Shown here piece by piece: positions 43,278 through 51,572 of a DNA stretch of 64,000 nt (its first letter is position 1; every line of letters starts with the position of its first letter). The translations under genes were made by a program, and so were the position numbers. The notes under the pieces are model-generated. The model was given only the letters and a program-made list of their open reading frames with translations. It was not told the DNA's origin and made no database searches. This DNA is from Nocardia vinacea. GTDB taxonomy: Bacteria > Actinomycetota > Actinomycetes > Mycobacteriales > Mycobacteriaceae. The stretch lies in assembly GCF_035920345.1 (NCBI RefSeq), contig NZ_CP109149.1:5084001-5148000 (forward strand). The letters run 5' to 3'.

Positions 43278-44903
43278 ATGAAGTTGGCGCATGCGCTGGA
43301 GGTTGTGAAGGCATTCGAGGTGCTGCGGGCGCGCGGGGTCAGCGATCCGAAGAAGCCGCTGGAAACCTTGCGGACGGTGAAGGAATCGAAGGTCTACGGG
43401 CCGCAGGCGACCTTGATCCGGCATTCGGCCCGCATCGTGCCCAATGCCCCAGGGCTGGTTGACGAGCGCGGCGAACTGATCTACCGGCAACTCGACGAGC
43501 AGTCGACCGCGATCGCTCGCGGGCTGCGACAGGCGAATCTGACCGAGGGGTCCGTGGTCGGTGTGCTCGCCCGCGACCATCGCGGTCTCATCCTTGCCAT
43601 GGCCGCAGCGGGCAAGCTCGGCGTGCGGGTCGCGCTGATGAATACCGGCTTCGCCAAACCGCAGTTCGCCGAGGTCTGCGCCCGCGAGAAGGTCAAGGCC
43701 GTCCTGCACGACAGCGAGTTCCTCGGCCTGCTCGACGCGCTGCCGCCGAATCTGCCGCGCTACCTCACCTGGGTCGACGAGGGCACCGAATTGCCCGAGG
43801 GCGCACAGACTTTAGACGATCTCATCGCCGCCAACTCGACCGCGGACCTGCCCGCACCGTCCAAGCCGGGTGGGTTCGTCATCCTCACCAGCGGCACCAC
43901 CGGCCTGCCGAAGGGGGCACCGCGCAGCAAGGTGACCCCGCTGGCCACCGCGCAGATGGTGGACCGAATCCCGTTCCCGGTCAGGGGAACTCAGGTCATC
44001 GTGTCGCCGATCTTCCACAGCACCGGCCTCGGCACCTACCTGGTGGCCTCCGCGATGAGCAATAAAGTGGTGGTGCGCCGCCGTTTCGACGCCGAGGCCA
44101 CATTGAAGATGGTGGCCGACCACAAGGCCGAAATGCTGGTCGCGGTGCCGACCATGCTGCACCGGATGACCGAACTGGCTCCGGAGATCCGCGCCAAATA
44201 CGACACCACCTCGCTGAAATGCATTCTGCTCGCGGGTTCGGCGCTGTCGCCGGAGTTGTGCGCCAAGGCCACGCAGATCTTCGGTCCCGTCCTGTACAAC
44301 CTGTACGGCTCGACCGAATGCGCCGTCGCCACCGTCGCGAACCCGGACGATCTGGCCATCGCACCCGGCACCGTCGGCCGGGCGCCGATCACCTGCGAGG
44401 TCCGGCTCTACGACGACAACGACAAGCAGGTCAATGCGATCAATACCACCGCGCGCATCTTCATCCGCAGCGGTGCGCCGTTCGAGGGCTACACCGACGG
44501 CAGGCATAAGCAGATCATCGACGGCTATATGTCCAGCGGCGATGTCGGCCACTTCGACGAGCACGGCCTGCTGATGGTGGACGGCCGCGATGACGACATG
44601 ATCGTCTCCGGCGGCGAGAACGTCTTCCCGCAGGAAGTCGAGAACCTGCTGCTGGAGCGGCCGGATGTGTTCGATGCGGCCGTCGTCGGCGTCGACGACG
44701 TGGAATTCGGCAAGCGCCTGCGCGCCTTCGTGGTCCCCGAGGCCGGTCGCTCCCCCGACGGCGAGGAGATCAAGGCCTACGTCAAGGAGAATCTGGCCCG
44801 CTACAAGGTGCCGCGCGAGGTGATCTTCCTCGACGATCTGCCCCGCAACCCCACCGGCAAGCTGCTGCGCCGAGTGCTCGTGGAGTACGAAGTCAACGCT
44901 TAG
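43278..44903 (+). CDS. fadD: Fatty-acyl-CoA synthetase (FadD), first of a tandem pair
   Basis: A 541-residue adenylate-forming enzyme. The P-loop is ILTSGTTGLPKGAP, the A5 region YGSTECA, and the C-terminal motifs DVGHFDEHG, DGRDDDMIVSGGENVFP and the catalytic Lys in PTGKLLRR. It activates fatty acids to acyl-CoA through acyl-AMP. Length and N-terminus (MKLAHALEVVKAFEVLRARG) resemble FadD12 of M. tuberculosis. The next gene is a paralogue with nearly the same motifs. GAGGTGGTCGACG precedes ATG 43278. Chain length preference is not evident. Confidence 0.92.
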   Translation: MKLAHALEVVKAFEVLRARGVSDPKKPLETLRTVKESKVYGPQATLIRHSARIVPNAPGLVDERGELIYRQLDEQSTAIARGLRQANLTEGSVVGVLARDHRGLILAMAAAGKLGVRVALMNTGFAKPQFAEVCAREKVKAVLHDSEFLGLLDALPPNLPRYLTWVDEGTELPEGAQTLDDLIAANSTADLPAPSKPGGFVILTSGTTGLPKGAPRSKVTPLATAQMVDRIPFPVRGTQVIVSPIFHSTGLGTYLVASAMSNKVVVRRRFDAEATLKMVADHKAEMLVAVPTMLHRMTELAPEIRAKYDTTSLKCILLAGSALSPELCAKATQIFGPVLYNLYGSTECAVATVANPDDLAIAPGTVGRAPITCEVRLYDDNDKQVNAINTTARIFIRSGAPFEGYTDGRHKQIIDGYMSSGDVGHFDEHGLLMVDGRDDDMIVSGGENVFPQEVENLLLERPDVFDAAVVGVDDVEFGKRLRAFVVPEAGRSPDGEEIKAYVKENLARYKVPREVIFLDDLPRNPTGKLLRRVLVEYEVNA

Positions 44904-44990
44904 ACCTGGGCCGTAGGGATAACTGAGATACGTGACACAGCGAGTCACAGATGCTTGCTATTGTTAGCGGCAGCACTGGATCTCGAAGTT

Positions 44991-45028
44991 GCGGTCCACA
45001 CCACCCCCGGTCCTGGTGGGTGGACCGC
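44991..45028 (+). promoter_or_regulatory. Hairpin in the leader of the second fadD gene
   Basis: GCGGTCCAC and its partner TGGACCGC, with CCACC/GGTGG continuing the stem after a mismatch, close on CCCGGTCCT. The stem ends 15 bases before ATG 45044 and just before GGAAGG, so it could hide or expose the ribosome-binding site, or act as an intergenic terminator. Confidence 0.45.
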
Positions 45029-45043
45029 GGAAGGCGTTGACGA

Positions 45044-46702
45044 ATGTCCCTATCCCTGCCTGCGCTGAACGACTCCGTCCGGAAAGCGGGCGATCTCGCC
45101 CAGGGCGTGAATGTCATGGTCAAGCGGCGCTTGTTCAATCCGCTCCGACCCGATCACGCGGCACGGTCCGCGTTCAATGTGCTCAAATTCGGCCCATTCG
45201 CCGGTGTCGTCATGCACGCGGCGCAGACCAGACCGGATGCGGCGGCCATCGTCGACGAGCGCGGCGAGGTGAGCTTCGGCGAACTCAACGAGAAGTCCAG
45301 CGCCCTGGCTCGCGGGCTGGAAGCACAGGGAATCAAGCCTGGTGACGTCGTCGCGCTGCTGGCGCGCGACCATCGCGGCATGGTGCTGAGCCTGCTCGCG
45401 ACCGGCAAACTCGGCGTGCGCACGGTGCTGATGAATACCGGCTTCGCGAAACCGCAGTTCGCCGATGTGGCCGCGCGCGAGAACGTCAAGGCCGTACTGC
45501 ACGACAGCGAATTTTTCGACCTGATGAGCGCGATCCCGGCCGAGATCCCCCGGGTGCTTACCTGGGTGGACGAGAAGGACAATGTCGATCCATCGGTCCC
45601 GACCATCGAATCGCTGGTCAAGGCCCGCTCCACCGCGCCGCTGCCCGCGCCCGCCAAGCCCGGCGGCATGGTCATCCTGACCAGCGGCACCACCGGCACA
45701 CCGAAGGGTGCGCCGCGCGACCGGGTCAGCCCGTTCGCCTCGGCCCAGTTCGTCGACCGGGTGCCGCTGCCCAATAACGGGACCATGATCATGGCCGCGC
45801 CGATCTTCCACGGCACCGGACTTTCCCAGTTCACCCTGGGCCTTGCCCTCGGCAACCGGGTGATCTTCCAGCAGCGCCGGTTCGATCCGGAGAAGACGCT
45901 CGCGAATATCCAGCAGTACCAAGCGGATTCGCTGGTCGTAGTGCCGACCATGCTGCAGCGCATCCTCGATCTCGGCGACGAGGTGCTGGCCAAGTACGAC
46001 CCGCGCACCATCAAGGTGATCTTCGCGGCGGGTTCGGCCATCGCACCCGATGTAGTCACCCGCACCCTCGACTACTTCGGCGACAGCCTCTACAACCTGT
46101 ACGGCTCCACGGAATGCGCGGTCATGACTGTCGCGACCCCGGAGGATCTGCGCAAGGCCCCGACCACCGCGGGCAAGGCGCCGGTCGGCATCCGGATCGT
46201 GCTGCTGGACGAGAACCGCAAGCCGATCACCGAGCCGAATGTCACCGGCACCATCTTCGTGGACAACGGTTTCGCCTTCACCGGCTACACCGACGGCCGC
46301 ACCAAGGAGATCGTGGACGGCATGATGTCCAGCGGTGACGTCGGGCATTTCGATGCCGACGGCCTGCTCTACATCGACGGCCGCGACGACGACATGATCG
46401 TCTCCGGCGGCGAGAACGTCTTCCCGCTCGAGGTGGAGAACCTGATCGCAGGCCGCGACGATATCTTCGAGGCCGCGGTGGTCGGCGTGGACGATCGCGA
46501 ATTCGGAAAGCGGTTGCGCGCCTTCGTCGTTCCCGGTCCGGAGTCCAAGCGCGATGCGCAGGAGATCAAGGACTACGTGAAGGCGAATCTGGCGCGGTAC
46601 AAGGTGCCGCGCGAAGTGATCTTCCTCGATGAGCTTCCGCGCAATGCGACCGGTAAGTTGCTGCGCAAGCCGTTGATCGAGATGGAAATCGACGCGGACT
46701 GA
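45044..46702 (+). CDS. fadD: Fatty-acyl-CoA synthetase (FadD), second of a tandem pair
   Basis: A 552-residue acyl-CoA synthetase. P-loop ILTSGTTGTPKGAP, YGSTECAVMTVA, DVGHFDADG, DGRDDDMIVSGGENVFP and NATGKLLRKP are all present. It shares long identical stretches with the preceding paralogue (for example LMNTGFAKPQFA and VKAVLHDSEF), so the pair arose by tandem duplication. Its length and N-terminus resemble FadD2 of M. tuberculosis. A hairpin stands in its leader and a strong terminator follows. Different substrates for the two copies are likely but cannot be told here. Confidence 0.92.
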   Translation: MSLSLPALNDSVRKAGDLAQGVNVMVKRRLFNPLRPDHAARSAFNVLKFGPFAGVVMHAAQTRPDAAAIVDERGEVSFGELNEKSSALARGLEAQGIKPGDVVALLARDHRGMVLSLLATGKLGVRTVLMNTGFAKPQFADVAARENVKAVLHDSEFFDLMSAIPAEIPRVLTWVDEKDNVDPSVPTIESLVKARSTAPLPAPAKPGGMVILTSGTTGTPKGAPRDRVSPFASAQFVDRVPLPNNGTMIMAAPIFHGTGLSQFTLGLALGNRVIFQQRRFDPEKTLANIQQYQADSLVVVPTMLQRILDLGDEVLAKYDPRTIKVIFAAGSAIAPDVVTRTLDYFGDSLYNLYGSTECAVMTVATPEDLRKAPTTAGKAPVGIRIVLLDENRKPITEPNVTGTIFVDNGFAFTGYTDGRTKEIVDGMMSSGDVGHFDADGLLYIDGRDDDMIVSGGENVFPLEVENLIAGRDDIFEAAVVGVDDREFGKRLRAFVVPGPESKRDAQEIKDYVKANLARYKVPREVIFLDELPRNATGKLLRKPLIEMEIDAD

Positions 46703-46712
46703 TTCAAGGCCG

Positions 46713-46750
46713 AGCCGCACACCTGCGAATTCACCAGGTGTGCGGCTTTT
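46713..46750 (+). terminator. Terminator after the fadD pair
   Basis: A 12-13-bp stem (AGCCGCACACCT and complement AGGTGTGCGGCT) followed by TTTTGCTTTT, 11 bases after the stop at 46702. Confidence 0.92.
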
Positions 46751-46835
46751 GCTTTTCTTCCAGCTGGAAACTCGATACATCCCGGCTGCCACTCGGGTGG
46801 GAATCGGCGGGTAATTCGTCGGTTATCATCAGCGC

Positions 46836-47399
46836 GTGAGTATCGAGTTCGGCCCGGCCGCTGCGGGGCATCGCAGCGCCGTCGCGCGGATGCGCGGCGC
46901 ATGTGCCGGTTCGATCTCCGGTGCCATATCCGTTGCGGCACACGGTTGGGCCTCCGATGGGATACCGCCGAGCAGTACCACGCTCGCGCTCCTCGCCGCC
47001 GCTTCCGCGGTTGTCGGTGCACTGGTCGCCGGGCTCGCACCGCTGCGCGATACCTCGATCGGGCTGATCTCGGTGCTCGTCGCAGGTCAGCTGCTCGGGC
47101 ACGTCACCATGGGCTGGAATTCGGGGCATATGCATCACGTCGATGCACAGCTCACGCCCGGTATGGTGGCCGCGCACGTCGTCGCGGCCGTGCTCGCGGC
47201 GGTGGTGATCCGAGGTGCGGAGGCCGCGTATCGGATCGGTTGCGCGATGCTCTCGCGGGGGCTGCCGATGCGGTATCACCCGCCCGCGATCCCCGGGCCG
47301 GTGTCGCTGCGCCTGACGCATCGCGATCGCGTTGTGCTGCGCATATTCGCCGTGGAATCGCTGCGCACGCGCGGTCCGCCGTTGGCGTTCGGTCACTGA
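46836..47399 (+). CDS. Integral membrane protein with His-rich loop, function unknown
   Basis: A 187-residue protein with about four hydrophobic segments (SISGAISVAAHGWA, LALLAAASAVVGALVAGLAPL, IGLISVLVAGQLLGHVTMGW, AAHVVAAVLAAVVI) and the loop WNSGHMHHVDAQLTPG rich in His and Met. The C-terminal 40 residues are cytoplasmic and basic. His/Met-rich loops in such proteins often bind copper or iron. It precedes the PepSY gene on the same strand by 318 bases, and a related metal role for both is an inference. GTG 46836 is used. Confidence 0.72.
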   Translation: MSIEFGPAAAGHRSAVARMRGACAGSISGAISVAAHGWASDGIPPSSTTLALLAAASAVVGALVAGLAPLRDTSIGLISVLVAGQLLGHVTMGWNSGHMHHVDAQLTPGMVAAHVVAAVLAAVVIRGAEAAYRIGCAMLSRGLPMRYHPPAIPGPVSLRLTHRDRVVLRIFAVESLRTRGPPLAFGH

Positions 47400-47717
47400 T
47401 ATTCCTTACCCGGTGCACGGGCCCCTGCTTGTGCGTCGTCGTTACCGCGCAACACCTTTGCGAGGGCGAGATTTCACACGACCATATGAAATCTATCCTT
47501 GGATTGCTGGTTCGCCGGTCAGCATTGCTGCCGATTCCGGACTCGCCCAGTTGTCGTGCGGAACTCTGTTCACCCGGCCAATGCCGGGATCCGCTGTCCG
47601 TCATGAATTTCGGCGTTTGCCGCTTTGCCGTGCGTCCAACGGATTCCGACGACCATTCGCCGATTACGAACGGCCGACGATCTTCCGGGTTCTTCCGAAC
47701 TCCAGAAACGAATAGCC
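47400..47717. other. 318-base leader before the PepSY gene
   Basis: No gene is supported here. The inverted repeat AGATTTCA (47469-47476) and TGAAATCT (47487-47494) with a ten-base spacer is a candidate operator. The rest looks like an untranslated leader, with no obvious hairpin terminator after the upstream membrane gene. Confidence 0.45.
47469..47494. promoter_or_regulatory. Inverted repeat, candidate operator for the PepSY gene
   Basis: Perfect 8-bp arms AGATTTCA/TGAAATCT separated by ten bases, 224 bases upstream of the PepSY start and AT-rich against the surrounding DNA. It could bind a metal-responsive dimeric repressor; this is inferred from the neighbouring genes only. Confidence 0.4.
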
Positions 47718-49163
47718 ATGAGCATTACGGACACCAGTCCGCCGGATGCCGAATCGTCGGCTCCGGCAAAGGAAATACGGTCGCGCAACGGCCTCTATCC
47801 ACTCGCGATGCGGTTGCATTTCTATGCGGGCATCTTCGTCGCACCGTTCATCCTGATCGCCGCGGTCACCGGAGCGCTCTACGCCATCTCCCCGACCCTG
47901 GAATCGATTACCTCGCACGACCTGTTGAAGGTCGAGGCGAACGGCGAGATGCGGCCGCTGTCCGAACAGGTCACCGCGGCCGTCGCCACCCAGCCGAATC
48001 TGAAGCTGGTCGCGGTGGCGCCGGCCCCCGAGGCCGACGACACCACTCGCGTGCTGTTCGACGACCCGTCGCTCGGCGAGTCCGAACGGCGTGCGGTGTT
48101 CGTGAATCCGTATACCGCACAGCCGGTCGGCAGCGATGTGGTCTACGGCAGTTCGGGTGCGCTTCCGATGCGCACTTGGATCGATAGGCTGCACCGGGAT
48201 CTGCACCTGGGCGAACCGGGACGCATCTACAGCGAACTCGCCGCCTCCTGGCTGTGGGTCGTGGCGCTGGCCGGTCTGGTGCTGTGGATCCGTCGGGTAC
48301 GCGGACGCCGCAACCGCAACTCCGCCGCCTGGCTGCTGGCACCGGACGGTTCCCAGAAGGGTCGCGGCAGTTCGATGAATTGGCATGGGGCCGTTGGCGT
48401 TTGGATCATGCCGGTGATCCTGCTGCTGTCGGCGACCGGGATGACCTGGTCGACCTATGCGGGTGAGAACATCACCGAACTGCGCGAGCAGCTCAGCTGG
48501 ACCACGCCTGCCGTGAGCACCGCACTGCCGGGTGCGGCCACGCAGGAACATGCCGGAGGCGAGCACCACGGCGGCGGCCATACGCCCGCGCCGGTCGATG
48601 TACCGACCCGGATCGCGCAGCTCGATGGGGTTTATGCGGCGGCCCGCGCCAATGGCATCACCCAGGGTTCCGAGATCGCCATTCCGGCCGAGCCCGGCGG
48701 CGCATTCGCGGTGAAGGAACGGCGCATGCCCGGCACCTATACCGTCGATGCGGTCGCCGTCGACGGCGCGACCGGCACGGTCACCGACGAACTCGCCTAC
48801 GCCGACTGGCCGATCATGGCCAAGCTCACCAACTGGGGCATCCAATTCCACATGGGCCTGATGTTCGGGCTGCTCAACCAGTTGCTGCTGCTCGCGGTGA
48901 TGATCGGGCTGATCGTCGTGCTGGTGCTCGGCTACCTGATGTGGTGGAAGCGGCGGCCGACCCGCGGTGCTTCGCGGTTCGCCATCGGACGCCCCCCACG
49001 TCGCGGTGCATTGCGCCAGACCTCGCCGTGGCTCGCGGTGCCCATCGTGGCGGCCGCACTGGTTGTCGGCTGGTTCGTGCCGCTGGTCGGGCTGAGCCTG
49101 GTGGCCTTCCTAGCCGTCGACATCATCGTCGGCCTGGTCATGGGCAAGCGCGCCACCGCCTAG
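47718..49163 (+). CDS. PepSY-associated transmembrane protein (PiuB-like)
   Basis: A 481-residue membrane protein of the PepSY_TM family. Helices near residue 30 (LHFYAGIFVAPFILIAAVTGALY), about 170-200, about 220-245 (WHGAVGVWIMPVILLLSATGM), about 390-420 and two at the C-terminus. Extracellular PepSY domains lie between the first helices and after the third. The linker QEHAGGEHHGGGH is His-rich. Such proteins reduce or move iron- or copper-loaded compounds at the membrane. ATG 47718 is preferred. The His-rich loop and the neighbouring His/Met-rich membrane protein suggest metal handling. Confidence 0.88.
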   Translation: MSITDTSPPDAESSAPAKEIRSRNGLYPLAMRLHFYAGIFVAPFILIAAVTGALYAISPTLESITSHDLLKVEANGEMRPLSEQVTAAVATQPNLKLVAVAPAPEADDTTRVLFDDPSLGESERRAVFVNPYTAQPVGSDVVYGSSGALPMRTWIDRLHRDLHLGEPGRIYSELAASWLWVVALAGLVLWIRRVRGRRNRNSAAWLLAPDGSQKGRGSSMNWHGAVGVWIMPVILLLSATGMTWSTYAGENITELREQLSWTTPAVSTALPGAATQEHAGGEHHGGGHTPAPVDVPTRIAQLDGVYAAARANGITQGSEIAIPAEPGGAFAVKERRMPGTYTVDAVAVDGATGTVTDELAYADWPIMAKLTNWGIQFHMGLMFGLLNQLLLLAVMIGLIVVLVLGYLMWWKRRPTRGASRFAIGRPPRRGALRQTSPWLAVPIVAAALVVGWFVPLVGLSLVAFLAVDIIVGLVMGKRATA

Positions 49164-49372
49164 TGCCGCGGGATGTTCCCGCACACCGATTCACGTGCCG
49201 CGCACATCATCACGCCGCGATGTCATGCGCGGCGCGGACGAAGCGCGCGGGACGCACCAATTGAAACTGCCGGGGCGTGAGGGGCTCCGGCAGTTACCAA
49301 TTCGACCTACCGAACGTCAGAGGTACGGCCGTTGTATCGCCATGCCTCGAACAGACAGGATTCACCAATCTC

Positions 49373-50074
49373 ATGAAGATCAATAAGTTCGCCCTGGCCG
49401 CCGCGTTCATGACCACCGCTGTGGGGATTGCCGCCGGTGCGAGCTCCGCCGAACCGATCGAGGCCGCCGACCCGATCAACTTCACCGCCCAGGCCACCGA
49501 CACCCAGTCGATCATCACCACCGACTCCGGTTCGCTGATCGTCGAGGACGGCGCGCTGAAGATCAAGGCCGCCAACGGAACAACCGTCGCTGGCACGCCG
49601 CTCACCTTCCGGGTCGACGAATTCGAATTCCCGGTCGCGGCCGAAATCGCCGGTAACACAGCAACTCTCACGCCGCAGCTCGATATCGTGCGCGCGACCT
49701 ACAAGCCGGTCGCACTGCCGTACGAGGACAAGGCGCCCTGGAAGACCGAATACGATCGCGAACAGGCCGCCTGGTCACGCATGACCAGCACCATCGGCAT
49801 GGGCGCCACCATCGGCACCCTGGTCGGCGGTATCGGCGGCGGCGCAATCGGCTGTGTACTCGGTGGTATCGCCGGTGCAACCGTCGCCTCGGCCACCATC
49901 GTCGGCCTATTCGGTCCGTTCATCCCCGCCGCCGCCATCGGCTGCCTAGGCGGCATCGTCGCGGTCGGTGCACTCGGTGTGCTCGCCGGCCAGATCCTGG
50001 TGACCGCACCGGTCGCGATCGGTGCCTCGATCCAGTACCTCACCACGGTGAATTCGCCTTTCCAGGGGAAGTAG
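49373..50074 (+). CDS. Secreted protein with glycine-zipper membrane domain
   Basis: A 233-residue protein. The signal peptide is KFALAAAFMTTAVGIAAG with cleavage near SSA-EP. The mature N-terminal part is beta-rich (IITTDSGSLIVEDGALKIKA, VDEFEFPVAAEIAG). The last 100 residues are Gly/Ala/Ile-rich with GxxxG repeats (IGTLVGGIGGGAIGCVLGG, LGGIVAVGALGVLAG), a glycine-zipper hairpin that could insert in a membrane. The gene has a hairpin leader (AACTGCCGG/CCGGCAGTT at about 49264-49297) and a hairpin after its stop. The family is seen in Nocardia and relatives without a known role. Confidence 0.8.
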   Translation: MKINKFALAAAFMTTAVGIAAGASSAEPIEAADPINFTAQATDTQSIITTDSGSLIVEDGALKIKAANGTTVAGTPLTFRVDEFEFPVAAEIAGNTATLTPQLDIVRATYKPVALPYEDKAPWKTEYDREQAAWSRMTSTIGMGATIGTLVGGIGGGAIGCVLGGIAGATVASATIVGLFGPFIPAAAIGCLGGIVAVGALGVLAGQILVTAPVAIGASIQYLTTVNSPFQGK

Positions 50075-50389
50075 GCAACGCTCGCCCGATCAGCGCGGAC
50101 TGTCGGCTCCATTGCGGTTTCGACAGTCCGCACCAGGCGGTCCGTCCCCCGCGCGGCAGCCTGGGGGGCGGACCCCACCGGCTGCCACGGACGGATGAAA
50201 CAGCCCTGATCGCGTGACCGAATAATGGCCTCACCAGCTAGTCAGGTAGCGTGGTTGGTGAGGAACCGGTACGCCGTTCGGTCTGTGACGGTCAGTGCTG
50301 TGGGCCGGGATGTCGTTGCGCCCCTTGAATATTCGCGCTTGGATGGGCTGGCGAGGGGCTAGCAAGTAGCGTCGATACCCAGAAGAGCT
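50075..50389. other. 315-base gene-free stretch with two strong hairpins
   Basis: No gene is supported. Two inverted repeats lie close together: an 11-bp stem GCGGACTGTCG/CGACAGTCCGC at 50095-50131, and a 12-bp stem GGTCCGTCCCCC with GGGGGGCGGACC at 50139-50174 (one G-T pair). They probably end transcription of the glycine-zipper gene. The rest, up to the small coupled gene at 50390, shows no structure I can name and marks the left side of the island-like region. Confidence 0.55.
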
Positions 50390-50539
50390 TCAGTCCCGTT
50401 TGCTAGTGGCACCCTTGGTGTCACGTTGCCCCCGCTTCGCGTTGAGAATCTCCTCAGCCTGACGGCGGCGGGCCTGGACCTGCTTCGGCGACAACTTCAC
50501 CCTGACCGGGTGCAACACATCCCGCGTAAGTGCACTCAC
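50390..50539 (-). CDS. Small basic protein coupled to the ADP-ribosyltransferase
   Basis: A 49-residue frame whose GTG 50539 overlaps the stop of the ADP-ribosyltransferase (GTGA), with GGAGGG eight bases upstream inside that gene. The product (SALTRDVLHPVRVKLSPKQV then QARRRQAEEILNAKRG) is rich in Arg/Lys and looks like one long helix. It lacks a membrane segment. The tight overlap means the two are made together in fixed ratio, as in toxin-antitoxin or effector-partner pairs. No family is recognised. Confidence 0.6.
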   Translation of the reverse strand: MSALTRDVLHPVRVKLSPKQVQARRRQAEEILNAKRGQRDTKGATSKRD

Positions 50540-51108
50540 AGCTCGCCCTCCATCACAACGGCGTATATACGCCACATACTACGCACGCTATCGAAGGCAA
50601 CGTCAACAACGAAGTAGCTCCGCGCGTCAATGATAAGTACCTCGCGTTCCTCCGCGATCTCAGCGAGTTCACCGAGCCTGAGGACTGGAGTTCCCGCCGG
50701 TACGACCAGGTCGAGAATGACCGGATCCGCATGCCTCGTCGAGTGCGGCGGAATCTCCACACCACTGGTTGAGAGAAAACCATCCTCGCGAAACTCTACG
50801 TCGATAAGCGCCCGTGCCGACTCCTCGTCGACAAGTCCGTAGACTGCTGCATCAGTCTCCCGAGTGACTCGCACGGCTTCCGGCAACGGGTACTTCTGCA
50901 GGCCACACCGGATCGTTTCGATCCGACGCTCGAGTTCGACCGTCATCGGGATCTGTCCGCGCATGGCCTGATTGATCCTTTCATATCCGCCAAGCGCATA
51001 CGCTTCGATTACATCGCGCTCCGTACTGCTCAGTCGATCGACGCCCTGCCCAGCGAGAACGACCTCGGCGAGAGGTACCACGGCGAACCTGCTGTCGGCA
51101 TCTGTCAC
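50536..51108 (-). CDS. ADP-ribosyltransferase domain protein (R-S-E class)
   Basis: A 190-residue cytoplasmic protein from GTG 51108. The whole chain matches the exotoxin-type ADP-ribosyltransferase fold. ERDVIEAYALGGYERINQAMRG is the helical start, VRVTRETD carries the NAD-binding Arg, GFLSTS is the STS motif, and AEEREVLIID carries the ExE pair (Glu-Arg-Glu). The R-S-E catalytic set is complete, so transfer of ADP-ribose to Arg or another residue is expected. No signal peptide or injection domain is present, so it probably acts inside its own cell or against a phage. It is the first gene of a two-gene unit. Base composition is lower in GC than neighbouring core genes. Confidence 0.8.
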   Translation of the reverse strand: MTDADSRFAVVPLAEVVLAGQGVDRLSSTERDVIEAYALGGYERINQAMRGQIPMTVELERRIETIRCGLQKYPLPEAVRVTRETDAAVYGLVDEESARALIDVEFREDGFLSTSGVEIPPHSTRHADPVILDLVVPAGTPVLRLGELAEIAEEREVLIIDARSYFVVDVAFDSVRSMWRIYAVVMEGEL

Positions 51109-51291
51109 GCCTGCATTGTTCCGTAATGACGAGTGTCGTGGTTCAAATCCGCTGGGGCAGAGGTGGACTCGATACACGCAATGGTGCAAGCGCCCAGGGC
51201 TGGTCGAAATCTGTCTCTTCCGCTGCGTGGCCGGATTCACGCTGGGATCATTGGCACACTGTCGTTCCACCGATGCAAGGTCTGGTTCGCA

Positions 51292-51560
51292 TTGTTTGCT
51301 CGAGTTACGGTGTGGGAGCCGACGCCCGACGACGATCGGCAGTGGGTCATCGATGCGGCGAAGGCCGTTCCTGGGGTGCTGAACGCCTACCACCTCATAG
51401 ACCCGGAAACCGGCATGGACTGTCGGTCGCGTTCTTCGAGGACGACGTCGATCCCACCGCCGGCCACGGTCCTGCCGCGCTCCGGCGTGATCCGGCCCTC
51501 GGCAGATCGCCGTCACCCAGCTCCACGACCGAATTGCGTTGTCGCCCAAATCCTTGGGTT
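51292..51560 (+). pseudogene. Small dimeric alpha-beta barrel-like protein, frameshifted
   Basis: One frame reads LFARVTVWEPTPDDDRQWVIDAAKAV and GVLNAYHLIDPETG, then the next frame continues GNRHGLSVAFFEDDVDPTA and DPALGR. Joined, they give the start of a small protein with the beta-alpha-beta pattern of antibiotic-monooxygenase-like (ABM) or Dabb domains. A single-base shift near 51410 breaks it, and the end is not recognisable. No ribosome-binding site better than AAGG is seen before TTG 51292. It is a decayed gene inside the island-like region. Confidence 0.5.
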
Positions 51561-51572
51561 CCAATTGCCCTC

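Noticed and set aside
45050..46792. A 580-codon minus-strand frame opposite the second fadD
   Set aside because: The plus strand encodes a complete acyl-CoA synthetase with all motifs; the minus frame has no recognisable domain or start signal.
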